Of a stretch of DNA of 29,610 nucleotides, positions 7,060 through 15,387 are shown piece by piece. The DNA lies in contig DATKST010000083.1 of the NCBI GenBank assembly GCA_035531475.1, positions 1-29,610 of the forward strand. The letters are read 5' to 3'. Each line of letters begins with the position of its first letter. The first letter of the stretch is position 1. A program made the translations under genes and the position numbers. The notes beneath the pieces are model-generated. The model ran no database searches. It was not told the DNA's origin and was given only the letters and a program-made list of their open reading frames with translations. Origin of the DNA: CALCEB01 sp035531475. GTDB lineage: Bacteria; Acidobacteriota; Terriglobia; UBA7540.

Positions 7060-7812
7060 CTATTGCGTTGGACCGGCGCCACCGGTCGCGTTGGGAGTCT
7101 GTTGTTGCGCCTGCTCGACCGGGGGCGGCGTCATCACTTTCACGTCCACGCGCCGGTTTTGTTCTCGCCCCTTTCGAGTACGGTTGGAAGCTGTGGGATC
7201 GGCGTTACCGTAGCCCATTTCATAGATCTTCACTAGCGGGATGTTGTGATTCAGACTCAGGTATCGCACCACGGAGTCTGCCCGGCGCTTGCTCAAAGCC
7301 AGGTTGTATCGCTTGGGCCCCGTCTTATCCGTGAAGCCCTGAATCTGAATCACATAGTGCTTCATGGATGTCACACTTTGCGCCAGTTCGTCCAGTTGTT
7401 CTTTATCGGCATCCGTCAGCGTGCTCCGGTTCAGTTTGAAGAGCACCGATGCCGACTTCACAGGCTGGAAGTTGTCGGCGTTCTCAACCTCTTGCTGGGC
7501 CAGGCTCGCCTGTTCCACGCCCTTTTGCGCCGTTTGCTGGGCAGTTTGAGCGTCTTTGCCGGCCTGCCCCGCGTGCTGGTCCGCGGCATCGGCCTTTGAT
7601 GCCGCATCGGCAATGCCGGTTTCGGCTCTGCGGTCTACATCTTTGATGCTTTGGGCATTGGCGGTGGTCTTCTGATCGACCGTGCCAAGCTTGGTTTCCA
7701 AGGGTTGAACCGAGTTTCGAACATACTTTTTCGTCGCACAAGCTGACATGGCGAGGGCAATCAAAACCGTCGTTCCCATTGCTAACGCCGAACCCACTTT
7801 AGATTTCTTCAT
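7060..7812 (-). CDS. OmpA-family peptidoglycan-binding lipoprotein (Pal-like)
   Basis: A 250-residue envelope protein that should anchor the outer membrane to peptidoglycan. It begins with a lipoprotein signal (MKKSK, hydrophobic stretch, lipobox-like AMSAC with Cys25). Then comes an Ala/Gln-rich coiled-coil-like linker at about residues 35-110, and a C-terminal OmpA domain at about 120-227 with SVLFKLNRSTLT, IQGFTDKTG, LSKRRADSVVRYL and the peptidoglycan-binding NRTRKGREQNRRVDV. The tail is rich in Pro/Gln. The open frame extends upstream, but ATG 7812 is chosen because GGGAGGA lies 8 bases before it and the signal peptide starts there. Confidence 0.92.
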   Translation of the reverse strand: MKKSKVGSALAMGTTVLIALAMSACATKKYVRNSVQPLETKLGTVDQKTTANAQSIKDVDRRAETGIADAASKADAADQHAGQAGKDAQTAQQTAQKGVEQASLAQQEVENADNFQPVKSASVLFKLNRSTLTDADKEQLDELAQSVTSMKHYVIQIQGFTDKTGPKRYNLALSKRRADSVVRYLSLNHNIPLVKIYEMGYGNADPTASNRTRKGREQNRRVDVKVMTPPPVEQAQQQTPNATGGAGPTQ

Positions 7813-8106
7813 GGCGATGCTCCTCCCGTCCAATGCCGTCATAAGAGGCTTGATAAGCACTCCACGTGCCACATGCACGACAGGGCGTATCAGTAGGAAA
7901 CCAGAATAGATAGGCGGGTTTGAGCTTTCCGCGAGACCGGGAAATTCCACGCCAGGGTCTGTAAAACTTACCGCTGGCCGGAAATTCGGCCCGGTAGGGG
8001 CGGGCCTCGTGCCCTCCCTCGCGTGGCCACGGATTAGGTCCCTGCAGATGGGGTCTCGACTCCCGGCGCGCTGCGAGTTAAGCTCATAACATCACTGCTG
8101 AGTCTC

Positions 8107-8991
8107 ATGGACAAACGTTCAAGCACTCCATCCCGCACGCGAAGCATCGCCAGCCCGGCGAATGCCGTTTTGAAAGTGTTCCGGAAAGCCCTGGCCGAAG
8201 GGTCAACTCGTGACGGTTGGGTGGCGATTGAGGGTCCGAGGCTGATTGAAGAAGCGATTCGCTGTGGAAGCGCGAAAGAGCAAAGCCAGACGGGGCATCA
8301 GTGCGCGTTGCGCAGCGTGCTGGTGAGCGAAAGCGCCGCGCCAAAGTTCTCTGCAATTCTGAAACGAATTCCGCGCGACGCCGAGATCGTCCAGATTCCC
8401 GCCGCTCTTTTCGGCACAATTTCTCAGACCGAAACGCCCCAAGGCATCGCCGCGCTGGTGGAGCTTCCCACCTACAATCTGGATGATTGTCTGCGGCGCG
8501 AGGGCGCAGTCCTCTTGGTGGCCTGTGGCATTCAAGACCCAGGAAATCTCGGCACCATCCTCCGCACTTCAGACGCCTTGGGTGTGACGGCCGTGGTGAC
8601 GGCCAGGGGAACGGTCAGTTTGTTTAACCCCAAAGTGGTGCGAGCTTCGGGCGGAGCGTTGTTCCGGCTTCCGGTTTTTGCAACTGCCGATTTCGCGAAG
8701 CTCATGGGCGAATTGCGCGAGGCTGGGGTGCGAACCATCGCCGCCGATTCTGCCGCAGGCATTTCAATTGCGGAGATGGACTTGCGCGGACGCATCGCGT
8801 TACTGGTGGGCAGTGAGGCCGCTGGGGTCGGCCCGGAGATCGCCCGCCAGGCTTCGGCACGCGCGCGGATTCTGATGAAGCCCGGAGTGGATTCCATGAA
8901 CGCCGCGGTGGCCGCCAGCATCATCCTATATGAAACTCAGCGGCAGCGTGGCTTCCGCTTCGATCAGCCGGCGGAGGTGGTGGACTCCTAG
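8107..8991 (+). CDS. SpoU/TrmH-family RNA 2'-O-methyltransferase
   Basis: The SPOUT-fold enzyme transfers a methyl group from S-adenosylmethionine to a ribose 2'-OH, most likely in 23S rRNA (RlmB-like), though the exact nucleotide cannot be told from sequence. The 294-residue protein has an N-terminal substrate-binding region (about 15-115, VAIEGPRLIEEA) and the SPOUT domain with its three motifs: NLGTILRTSDALG (motif 1, from Asn147), LLVGSEAAGVG (motif 2) and MNAAVAASIILYE (motif 3). It starts at ATG 8107 without an evident ribosome binding site. It stands alone on the plus strand between repeat-bearing gaps. Confidence 0.9.
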   Translation: MDKRSSTPSRTRSIASPANAVLKVFRKALAEGSTRDGWVAIEGPRLIEEAIRCGSAKEQSQTGHQCALRSVLVSESAAPKFSAILKRIPRDAEIVQIPAALFGTISQTETPQGIAALVELPTYNLDDCLRREGAVLLVACGIQDPGNLGTILRTSDALGVTAVVTARGTVSLFNPKVVRASGGALFRLPVFATADFAKLMGELREAGVRTIAADSAAGISIAEMDLRGRIALLVGSEAAGVGPEIARQASARARILMKPGVDSMNAAVAASIILYETQRQRGFRFDQPAEVVDS

Positions 8992-9077
8992 AACTGCCAT
9001 TTGTAATTATCATGAGGTATTCTTTGTGATGGTGATGCTCTCACCCGACTCGATGCATAATTCACATTCGATCACGC

Positions 9078-9121
9078 CCCTCTCCCTTTGGGAGAGGGTG
9101 GCGCGTAGCGCCGGGTGAGGG
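9078..9121. repeat. REP-like double hairpin
   Basis: CCCTCTCCC (9078-9086) pairs with GGGAGAGGG (9090-9098) across a 3-base loop. It is followed by GGCGC / GCGCC (9100-9112) and GGGTGAGGGG. The same composite, inverted, occurs at 18130-18174, and a related palindrome lies at 10658-10705. It sits between two co-directional genes and may also end transcription of the methyltransferase gene. Confidence 0.75.
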
Positions 9122-9230
9122 GAAAGCGCGTGACCGCAAGTACGATGGTTGGACTCACTCTCGACCACGTGGGATCACATGGGCCGGACCTGCGGAATCC
9201 AAGGCCCAATCCCTAGCCCGGGTTTCCTTT

Positions 9231-10589
9231 ATGCCAATCGATCAATTCTCAATGGCGTTTGTGCCCACGCAATCCGCGAAGGATGAAGGCGACGGACTGC
9301 GTCCGCTCGCGGACCGCATGAGACCGGATTCGGTCGATGACTACGTCGGCCAACTCCACATTCTCGGTCCGGGCAAGCCCCTGCGCGAGCAGATTGAACG
9401 GGATCAGCTTTCCTCCATGATCCTTTGGGGACCGCCCGGCTCCGGCAAGACCACGCTCGCCGCCATCATCGCCCATAAGACCCGCAGCGAATTTGTGAAG
9501 TTCAGCGCCGTGCTCGCCGGCATCCGCGAGATCAAGGACCTGATGGCGGGCGCGGAAAAAGGGCGACGGTTCGGGCGGCGCACCGTCTTGTTCATCGATG
9601 AGATTCATCGCTTCAACAAGGCTCAACAGGACGCTTTTCTGCCTTATGTTGAACGTGGCGACATTATCTTGATCGGAGCCACCACGGAAAATCCCTCCTT
9701 TGAAGTAAACTCGGCGCTGCTCTCGCGCGCCCGCGTTTACGTGCTCTCCGCCTTATCAACAGATGAGGTTGAAACACTGTTAAGCCGGGCTTTGAAGGAC
9801 GAACCCCGCGGCCTCGGCAAGGAGCGGTTGGAAGTCAGTCCCGCACAGTTGCACCAGATTGCCGTGTTCGCCAATGGGGACGCCCGCTCCGCCTATAACA
9901 CTCTGGAAGCTCTAGCCGCGGCGGCGGCCCAGCAGGAGGATGGCCGGATCTTGGTGACGGACGCGCTGGTGGAGGACGCCATCCAGCGGAAAATGCTGCT
10001 CTATGACAAGGCGGGCGAGGAGCATTACAACCTTATCTCGGCTCTTCACAAATCCGTGCGGAACTCCGACCCGGACGCTTCCCTCTACTGGCTGGGCAGG
10101 ATGCTGGAGGCGGGCGAAGACCCGCTTTACGTCGCGCGCCGGTTGATGCGCATGGCTTCCGAGGACATTGGGCTGGCCGATCCGAACGCCCTTGGACAAA
10201 CCGTCGCAGCCATGCAGGCCGTCCATTTCCTGGGAATGCCCGAAGGCAACCTGGCACTGGCGCAGGCGACGGTGTACCTTTCCTTGGCGCCGAAATCCAA
10301 TGCCGTTTACACCGCGTATGGGCAGGTTGCAACCGACGCTCAAAAGACCATCGCTGAGCCCGTGCCGCTTCATCTGCGCAACGCCGTCACCCGGCTCATG
10401 TCCGGTTTCGGCTACGGTCAAGGCTACCAATACGCCCATGATGCCCCGGAGGCGCTCACCAACATGTCCTGCCTGCCGGATAGCCTGAAGGACCGGCGCT
10501 ATTACCAACCCACTACTCAGGGCTTTGAAAAAAGGCTTCAGGAAAGGCTTGAAGCCATCAGAAAGTGGAAAGAAGACCATTCCAAGTAG
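9231..10589 (+). CDS. rarA: Replication-associated recombination protein A
   Basis: RarA (MgsA/WRNIP1 family) is a tetrameric AAA+ ATPase acting at stalled replication forks. The 452-residue protein shows Walker A GPPGSGKTT (67-75), Walker B VLFIDEIHRF (Asp123-Glu124), sensor 1 GATTENPSFEV, arginine-finger region SALLSRARV, and the family's C-terminal tetramerisation region (HYNLISALHKSVRNSDPDAS, MASEDIGLADP, MPEGNLALAQATVYL, LPDSLKDRRYY). It begins at ATG 9231; an in-frame ATG at 9252 would also be possible, since the first conserved residues appear later (PLADRMRP). Confidence 0.96.
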   Translation: MPIDQFSMAFVPTQSAKDEGDGLRPLADRMRPDSVDDYVGQLHILGPGKPLREQIERDQLSSMILWGPPGSGKTTLAAIIAHKTRSEFVKFSAVLAGIREIKDLMAGAEKGRRFGRRTVLFIDEIHRFNKAQQDAFLPYVERGDIILIGATTENPSFEVNSALLSRARVYVLSALSTDEVETLLSRALKDEPRGLGKERLEVSPAQLHQIAVFANGDARSAYNTLEALAAAAAQQEDGRILVTDALVEDAIQRKMLLYDKAGEEHYNLISALHKSVRNSDPDASLYWLGRMLEAGEDPLYVARRLMRMASEDIGLADPNALGQTVAAMQAVHFLGMPEGNLALAQATVYLSLAPKSNAVYTAYGQVATDAQKTIAEPVPLHLRNAVTRLMSGFGYGQGYQYAHDAPEALTNMSCLPDSLKDRRYYQPTTQGFEKRLQERLEAIRKWKEDHSK

Positions 10590-10657
10590 CCACTAGCCCC
10601 AATACTGTTCACTTAAGGCAAGTCTCATGACCTTGATATCAGAGGTGTCACCTGACC

Positions 10658-10705
10658 CCTCACCCCGACCCTCTCCCCGCCTGCGGGGAGAGGGCTGGGG
10701 TGAGG
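10658..10705. repeat. Long GC-rich palindrome downstream of rarA
   Basis: Outer arms CCTCACCCC (10658-10666) and GGGGTGAGG (10697-10705) enclose an inner stem ACCCTCTCCCCGC... / GCGGGGAGAGGG with a 2-base turn. It is related to the repeats at 9078-9121 and 18130-18275. It lies 70 bases past the rarA stop and could serve as a transcription terminator, but no T-run follows. Confidence 0.7.
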
Positions 10706-11382
10706 AGGAAATGGCGGGGGCGCATTTTCACCCCAACCAAGCGGCACACACCTTGCCATGCCAGGAATGGGCCGCCTGTCTCCTGTATACAATGTATCGC
10801 TTCGATACAAAGCACTTTTCCCGTCCATGCACCCTGCCCTTGGCTAAGATGGTATGGACTCCATGACGGTTTTGACCCGGCAGAAGGCTTCCCGGACGTG
10901 GCGGGAGTGGCGAGCGCAACCGAAATTTTCGGAACGAACCCTAAGAGTGTAAGAAAACAAAGGATCGAGGTTTGGAACGAACCCTAAGAAGCCATTTCTC
11001 ACTCGGTTCGCTGCCGCAACGGAAGGGCAGGGTTAATGCCCCGCCCTTCCTTCGTACCGGATAATCTGGTGAGAAATCCGGGCTAAAGGGCCGGAGGATC
11101 TAATTTTCCACTCGCGGTGGCCGGTCTAAAGCGGACAAGATCGTTCAAGCTCCAATAATCAACCTAAATCATTCATTGATATATACTTACATCAATCCAG
11201 CCCTCGCTGCGGCGCCTGGTATCCATATAAGTAACTGAAATTAAGTGACTTGTATGCTTTGTGCGGAGACGAGCACGAAGGCTGGAGCTGATTTCACCCA
11301 GTCCTCTCGACGGCAACCTGCCCAGATTCGCGGGCGATTCCAGTATCCAGGCTGGTTTCATCAGCTTAGGTAAAACGGGGCT

Positions 11383-11411
11383 TTGCAATCGCTCGCGGGC
11401 TATGCTAGTAT
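11383..11411 (+). promoter_or_regulatory. Candidate sigma70-type promoter for xerD
   Basis: TTGCAA (11383-11388) and TAGTAT (11406-11411) are separated by exactly 17 bases. A start of transcription near 11418 would leave an 85-base leader before the ATG at 11503, and it argues against the longer open frame that begins at the TTG within the -35 box. Confidence 0.45.
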
Positions 11412-11502
11412 CCGTTTGGGTAACGAAAAAGCAGCAAATGTGGCCGCTGGTAAAGGTAAGGTCAGAAATAAGTTCATATTCTGTAACAAGTTATACACCA
11501 TC

Positions 11503-12495
11503 ATGCTCTCAGCCGGACTTGAAGGCGAGCAGCTCGGTCAACCGCAAAGCTCAACAATCGCAGAGCTTGCAGTGCCCTTGGCTCCAAGACCTTCTGAACA
11601 TGACCGGTCAATTCGTCCGGAAATCGTACAATTCCTTGAATACGTTCGGGTTGAGAAGGGTTTGGCGGCGAACAGTGTTTCCAGTTACCGGCGGGATTTG
11701 ACCCGGTTCGCCGCATATGTCGATCAACGTGGATTAACCCTTCAAAGAATTCAGCGAGAGGACATTCGCCATTTCCTGGCGACGCTTTATAAGGCCAGCT
11801 TGAGTGCGCGGTCAGTAGCGCGCTATCTGGTGTCACTGCGGGGCTTCTTCCACTTTCTTCGGCGCGAGGGAAGGGTAGAATCAGAAGTCACGTTGGAAAT
11901 CGACTCTCCGCAGATGGGCCGAAGCCTGCCCAAGTTCATTTCGCTGGAGGACGTGGAATTGCTTCTGAAAGCGCCCAGTTTGGCCACGCCTTCGGGACTT
12001 CGGGACAAAGCCATGCTGGAGTTGCTTTACGCCACTGGCATGAGAGTCTCCGAGTTGACCGGAATCGGGCATGGGGACTTGGACGCCGGCCTGGGCATTA
12101 TTCGGTGCCTGGGGAAGGGCAACAAAGAACGGCTGATTCCGGTAGGCCGCAGTGCCCTGCAAGCGGTTGAGGTTTATATGCGGCAGGGCCGGTCTAAACT
12201 GCTGAAGGGCCGGTCGTCACCCTATCTTTTCCTGAATCAGCGTGGTGGCCGGATGTCACGCGTCGGTTTCTGGAAGATACTTTCCGCCTATGGCCGTAAG
12301 GCTGGAATCGCCACGCCTTTGACGCCGCACCTGGTACGCCATTCGTTTGCCACGCACCTTTTGGATCGTGGCGCGGACTTACGTTCCATCCAATTGCTGC
12401 TCGGGCATAGTGACATTTCAACCACCCAGATCTATACCCACGTCCTCAAGGAAAGGTTGAAGCAAGTCTACCAGGCGCACCACCCGAGAGCTTAG
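11503..12495 (+). CDS. xerD: Tyrosine site-specific recombinase, XerD-like
   Basis: Xer recombinases resolve chromosome dimers at dif with FtsK. The 330-residue protein has the N-terminal core-binding SAM-like domain (about 35-125: QFLEYVRVEKGLAANSVSSY, RRDLTRFAAYV) and the catalytic domain with all active-site residues visible: Arg181 (GMRVSEL), Lys205 (GKGNKER), His276 and Arg279 (HLVRHSFATHL), His302 (GHSDISTT) and Tyr311 (YTHV). The frame is open back to TTG 11383, but ATG 11503 fits family length better; its 30-40 residue N-terminal extension is not conserved. Overall length and motifs favour a housekeeping XerD over a phage integrase. No dif site was recognised nearby. Confidence 0.9.
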   Translation: MLSAGLEGEQLGQPQSSTIAELAVPLAPRPSEHDRSIRPEIVQFLEYVRVEKGLAANSVSSYRRDLTRFAAYVDQRGLTLQRIQREDIRHFLATLYKASLSARSVARYLVSLRGFFHFLRREGRVESEVTLEIDSPQMGRSLPKFISLEDVELLLKAPSLATPSGLRDKAMLELLYATGMRVSELTGIGHGDLDAGLGIIRCLGKGNKERLIPVGRSALQAVEVYMRQGRSKLLKGRSSPYLFLNQRGGRMSRVGFWKILSAYGRKAGIATPLTPHLVRHSFATHLLDRGADLRSIQLLLGHSDISTTQIYTHVLKERLKQVYQAHHPRA

Positions 12496-12601
12496 CGGGG
12501 TTGCTTGTAAACTTGATGGTGGCGCCGCTTGGATCGGGCAGAAGTGACAAGTAGCCAATGATGAGCGGCCAGCAATCAACCGACCGAGACCATCATGTTG
12601 A

Positions 12602-14101
12602 ATGCTGAAAGCTGACGACTCTTTTCCAAGACCTATGAGTGATTACAACTTCTTGATGGAGATCAGGCTCTCACCGGAGCAGCTCCGGGCCCTAACCTTT
12701 TTGAGCCGGATTGCGGCCAACCAAGGGCTGAATCTTTACCTTGTAGGGGGCGCGGTTCGCGATCTGACTTACGGCATGAGCAATATCCGCGATCTGGATT
12801 TTGCGGTGGTGGGCGGGACGCAGAAGCTGCTCCGGGCGCTTAATTCGCCTCCGGCCAAGGCGAAACCACACCCGCTCCCCGGGGCGCAGGAAGAATTCCA
12901 ACACATTGAAGTGCTGCAGCAGCGTCTGGATGCCAAGCAACAGGTGGCGGAGGTAGTGTTCGCGCCGGGCATTCGCACTGAAATCGCCGCCACCCGCTCA
13001 GAAACTTTCTCGAAACCTGGTAGTTCTCCCGGCATTTCGCCGGCCGGCATTTTTGAGGACTTGAAACGGCGGGATTTCTCCATCAATGCCATGGCCGTGT
13101 CGCTCCATCCGAACTCCCGCGGCCTGCTTCTGGATCCCACCAACGGCGCTGCGGATATTGAGCGTCACGAATTGCGTGCCTTGCACAGCCGGAGCTTCTT
13201 GGACGATCCTTCGCGCATTTACCGCCTCCTTCGTCTGAGTCATCGCCTGAATTTCAAGCCCGACGCCAAAACCCAGATTTGGCTCGATCAGGCGATGGAG
13301 CACAAAGCTTGGGAATGGGTCAACCCGCAGCAACAGGGCCGCGAAATTCAGGAAATCCTTCGAGAAGAAGACCCGGGGCGGTTGTTAAAGCTTCTGGGCG
13401 AGCGCGGTTTGCTGGGTGGACTGGACAGCCATCTCTCCGCCAAGAAGATACCCTTCGCGCAGTTTGAAAAAATCCGGGCTGCTGGCCGCAACGTTCCCGG
13501 CGCGGATTTGTTTCTTCTCTACTTTTCAGCGTTGGCGGAAAAGCTTGGGCCTGCCGACCGGGCAAAATTTGCAAAGAAAGTGCTGGGTGATGGCAATCTG
13601 GCTCAATCCGCCACGAGGCTCGATGCGGAAGCCCGAAAAGTCGCTCACGAACTGAAAGGACGCAGGGGCAAGACGCCCACCGACGTTTACTACTTGTTGT
13701 CAGGCGTTCCGTCTTACGTCCTGCTTTACATGCTGGTCAATCTCCAGCAAGCACCCCTTCAATCGAAACTGAAGAACTTCCTGATCAAGGTCCCGCAAGT
13801 CCGGGCCCAATTGCCGCGAGAAGAACTCCTGAGCCTGGGCCTGGGGCCGGGCCAGAAGTTTGAAGAAGTCTTGGAGAAAATCTTCCTCGCTCAGATCGAC
13901 GGGAAAATCAAGACGCCACTGCAATTGAGTAAGGCTTTGCGGACGCTTTCCGGGATTGCTGAACCGCCCCACCACCCTGAACCGGAGAAGCTCCCTCATC
14001 CAAAAAATGTCAAGGAAGCTCCGGCGGCGAATCAGAAGCCTCCACGCAATAAACAGCAATGGTTGAAACGATCCCTGCCTGTCCAGATGCCGCGAAGTTG
14101 A
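12602..14101 (+). CDS. cca: Class II CCA-adding enzyme / poly(A) polymerase-type nucleotidyltransferase
   Basis: Enzymes of this class add CCA, or parts of it, to tRNA 3' ends, or add poly(A). The head domain carries LVGGAVRD (47-54), the catalytic DLD (Asp64, Asp66 in RDLDFAVVG) and RRDFSINAMA (156-165). Next come the neck (DDPSRIYRLLRLSHRLNF) and a long body. The 499-residue length exceeds the shortest CCA enzymes, and the Pro/Lys-rich C-terminal tail (PPHHPEPEKLPHPKNVK) looks disordered. ATGs at 12602, 12635 and 12656 are all possible starts and none has a clear ribosome binding site; the earliest is given. CCA versus poly(A) activity cannot be separated by eye. The 3' end overlaps the following methyltransferase gene by 43 bases. 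Confidence 0.88.
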   Translation: MLKADDSFPRPMSDYNFLMEIRLSPEQLRALTFLSRIAANQGLNLYLVGGAVRDLTYGMSNIRDLDFAVVGGTQKLLRALNSPPAKAKPHPLPGAQEEFQHIEVLQQRLDAKQQVAEVVFAPGIRTEIAATRSETFSKPGSSPGISPAGIFEDLKRRDFSINAMAVSLHPNSRGLLLDPTNGAADIERHELRALHSRSFLDDPSRIYRLLRLSHRLNFKPDAKTQIWLDQAMEHKAWEWVNPQQQGREIQEILREEDPGRLLKLLGERGLLGGLDSHLSAKKIPFAQFEKIRAAGRNVPGADLFLLYFSALAEKLGPADRAKFAKKVLGDGNLAQSATRLDAEARKVAHELKGRRGKTPTDVYYLLSGVPSYVLLYMLVNLQQAPLQSKLKNFLIKVPQVRAQLPREELLSLGLGPGQKFEEVLEKIFLAQIDGKIKTPLQLSKALRTLSGIAEPPHHPEPEKLPHPKNVKEAPAANQKPPRNKQQWLKRSLPVQMPRS

Positions 14102-14787
14102 CGGCGGCTCAGCGCCGTCTGGCTGGGTTTTCGCCGCGCCCGCTGGGTCATGGTGCAGCCGGGATGCTGCTCCTTGCCTTGCTGGTAATGGCACAGGCTT
14201 GCGCGCACGCTCAGAACCGTGGACCGAAGCGCGACGCCTGGCAACATCCCGGCCAGGTGATGGATGAGCTGGGAATTCACACCGGGAGCGTCGTGGCCGA
14301 TGTCGGCTGCGGGCGCGGCTATTTCACCTTTCACATGGCGCAGCGCGTGGGCCCAAGCGGGAAGGTTTACGCCGTTGACCTGCAGCAAAGCTGGATTGAC
14401 GAAATCCGCAAGCGGGCGGCAGCGGAAGGGTTGAAGCAGATCCGGGCACTCCAAGGCAAACCTGATGACCCGGAACTCCCCAAGGATAGCCTGGATGTGG
14501 TTTTTGCGATGAACACCTATCATGAGTGGCGGCAAAATGTAGCCATGCTCAACCATATTTATCTGGCGCTCAAGCCTGGCGCCCTTTTCGCCTTGATCGA
14601 TGGGAACGCGGCCACGAGCCATTCCCGCGAGTATTACCACCTTCACCACCGGATGCCCGAGTCGATGGAGCGCGCTGATGTCCTTCACGCCGGCTTCGTC
14701 TTCCTTCGGCAAGAACCGGGCTTTACTCAGCCCGATGATCAGAAGCAGTTTTACTTTCTCGTTTTTCAAAAGCCCGTGGCTCAGTGA
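14059..14787 (+). CDS. Class I SAM-dependent methyltransferase with signal-peptide-like N-terminus
   Basis: The Rossmann-fold motif DVGCGRGYFTF (81-91) and the motif II acidic residue in VYAVDLQ (Asp107) identify a SAM methyltransferase. The remaining landmarks (SLDVVFAMNTYHEW, LKPGALFALIDGN) fit the Methyltransf_11/25 group. Residues 19-52 contain arginines followed by a hydrophobic run MLLLALLVMAQACAHA, which looks like a signal peptide or a membrane anchor. The ATG at 14059 overlaps the upstream gene; ATG 14164 would begin directly at the hydrophobic segment but lacks positive charges. The substrate is unknown. It is cotranscribed with the upstream nucleotidyltransferase and lies 100 bases before the selenoperoxiredoxin. 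Confidence 0.82.
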   Translation: MVETIPACPDAAKLTAAQRRLAGFSPRPLGHGAAGMLLLALLVMAQACAHAQNRGPKRDAWQHPGQVMDELGIHTGSVVADVGCGRGYFTFHMAQRVGPSGKVYAVDLQQSWIDEIRKRAAAEGLKQIRALQGKPDDPELPKDSLDVVFAMNTYHEWRQNVAMLNHIYLALKPGALFALIDGNAATSHSREYYHLHHRMPESMERADVLHAGFVFLRQEPGFTQPDDQKQFYFLVFQKPVAQ

Positions 14788-14887
14788 AATCCACGCTGGG
14801 AACGGACATTGGGTAGTGGGTCAGTTTGCTGTAGCGGCGGAAATGTACCACTACCGGACATTGTGGAAATTCGCATAAGGAGGCACC

Positions 14888-15352
14888 ATGCTGAAAGTCG
14901 GAGATAAAGCGCCCGCCTTCGTTCTGCCCTCAGACGCGGGTAAATCAGTCAGCTTGAAAGAACAGTTGAACAAACATCTGGTCCTCTATTTCTTCCCCAA
15001 AGCGAATACTTCCGGTTGAACGTCGGAAGCCGTCCAGTTTCGGGATGGCAAAAGCCAGCTTGAAAAGCTCAACGCCCACGTCGTCGGGATGAGCGGCGAT
15101 GAGGTTGAAGATTTGCAATCCTTCCGCGACAAGTACAAGCTGAATTTCCCGCTGATTTCCGATACGGAGCACAAGACGCTTGAAGCCTACGGCGTCTGGC
15201 AGGAAAAGAGCATGTACGGCCGCAAGTACATGGGAGTCGCCCGGACCACTTACATCATTGGCCCGGACGGAAAAGTGAAGACCGTTTTTCCAAAGGTCAA
15301 GGTGGAAGGCCATCTCGAAGAAGTGTTGGCCGCACTGAAAGCCTTCCTCTAG
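14888..15352 (+). CDS. Selenocysteine-containing peroxiredoxin (BCP/PrxQ type), UGA at codon 44
   Basis: A thioredoxin-fold peroxidase that should reduce H2O2 and organic hydroperoxides. The frame starts at ATG 14888 with GGAGG 4 bases upstream, reads VGDKAPAFVLPSDAGK, then LVLYFFPKANTSG, meets TGA at 15017-15019 (codon 44), and continues without interruption as TSEAVQFRDG to TAG at 15350-15352 (154 residues). In BCP proteins this site reads PG-Cys-T-x-E-A-Cys: the TGA replaces the peroxidatic cysteine exactly. Position 49, often the resolving cysteine, is Val, and the whole protein has no cysteine. The C-terminal half (MYGRKYMGVARTTYIIGPDG) is typical. Other genes here, such as the preceding methyltransferase, use TGA as stop, so the code is not reassigned. 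A frame starting at 15089 is the part ordinary callers would report. The alternative is a point-mutated pseudogene. Confidence 0.85.
15029..15049 (+). promoter_or_regulatory. Bacterial SECIS-like hairpin for UGA recoding
   Basis: GCCGTCC (15029-15035) pairs with GGATGGC (15043-15049) through seven base pairs, one of them G-U. The 7-base loop is AGUUUCG (15036-15042). The loop begins 16 bases after the TGA, and a G occupies the second loop position. Bacterial SECIS models ask for a short stem, a G among the first two loop bases and an apical loop about 16-37 bases from the UGA; this hairpin meets all three. It would be bound by SelB inside the coding sequence. Confidence 0.75.
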
Positions 15353-15387
15353 CGGCGATGCCACCATCGCCGAAGCGAGGACAAGAA

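Larger units (their letters stand above)
10590..11502. other. Long intergenic region between rarA and xerD
   Basis: About 900 bases with no supported gene. From left to right it contains the long palindrome at 10658-10705; a 7-bp palindrome with a 3-base loop, TGTATCG-CTT-CGATACA (10793-10809), next to GTATAC, which resembles an operator; two copies of GGAACGAACCCTAAGA (10931-10946 and 10974-10989) 43 bases apart; and a hairpin GGAAGGGC / GCCCTTCC (11021-11050). The recombinase promoter lies at 11383-11411. At its left edge CCCCAATACTGTTCACTT matches the end of the element at 15388-15521. Confidence 0.6.

Noticed and set aside
11383..11502. N-terminal extension of XerD to the TTG at 11383
   Set aside because: The TTG lies within a well-spaced -35/-10 promoter candidate and the extension has no family similarity.
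15089..15352. Stand-alone 87-residue peroxiredoxin-like gene
   Set aside because: It is only the downstream part of the longer frame beginning at 14888; it has no ribosome binding site and lacks the active-site half of the fold.
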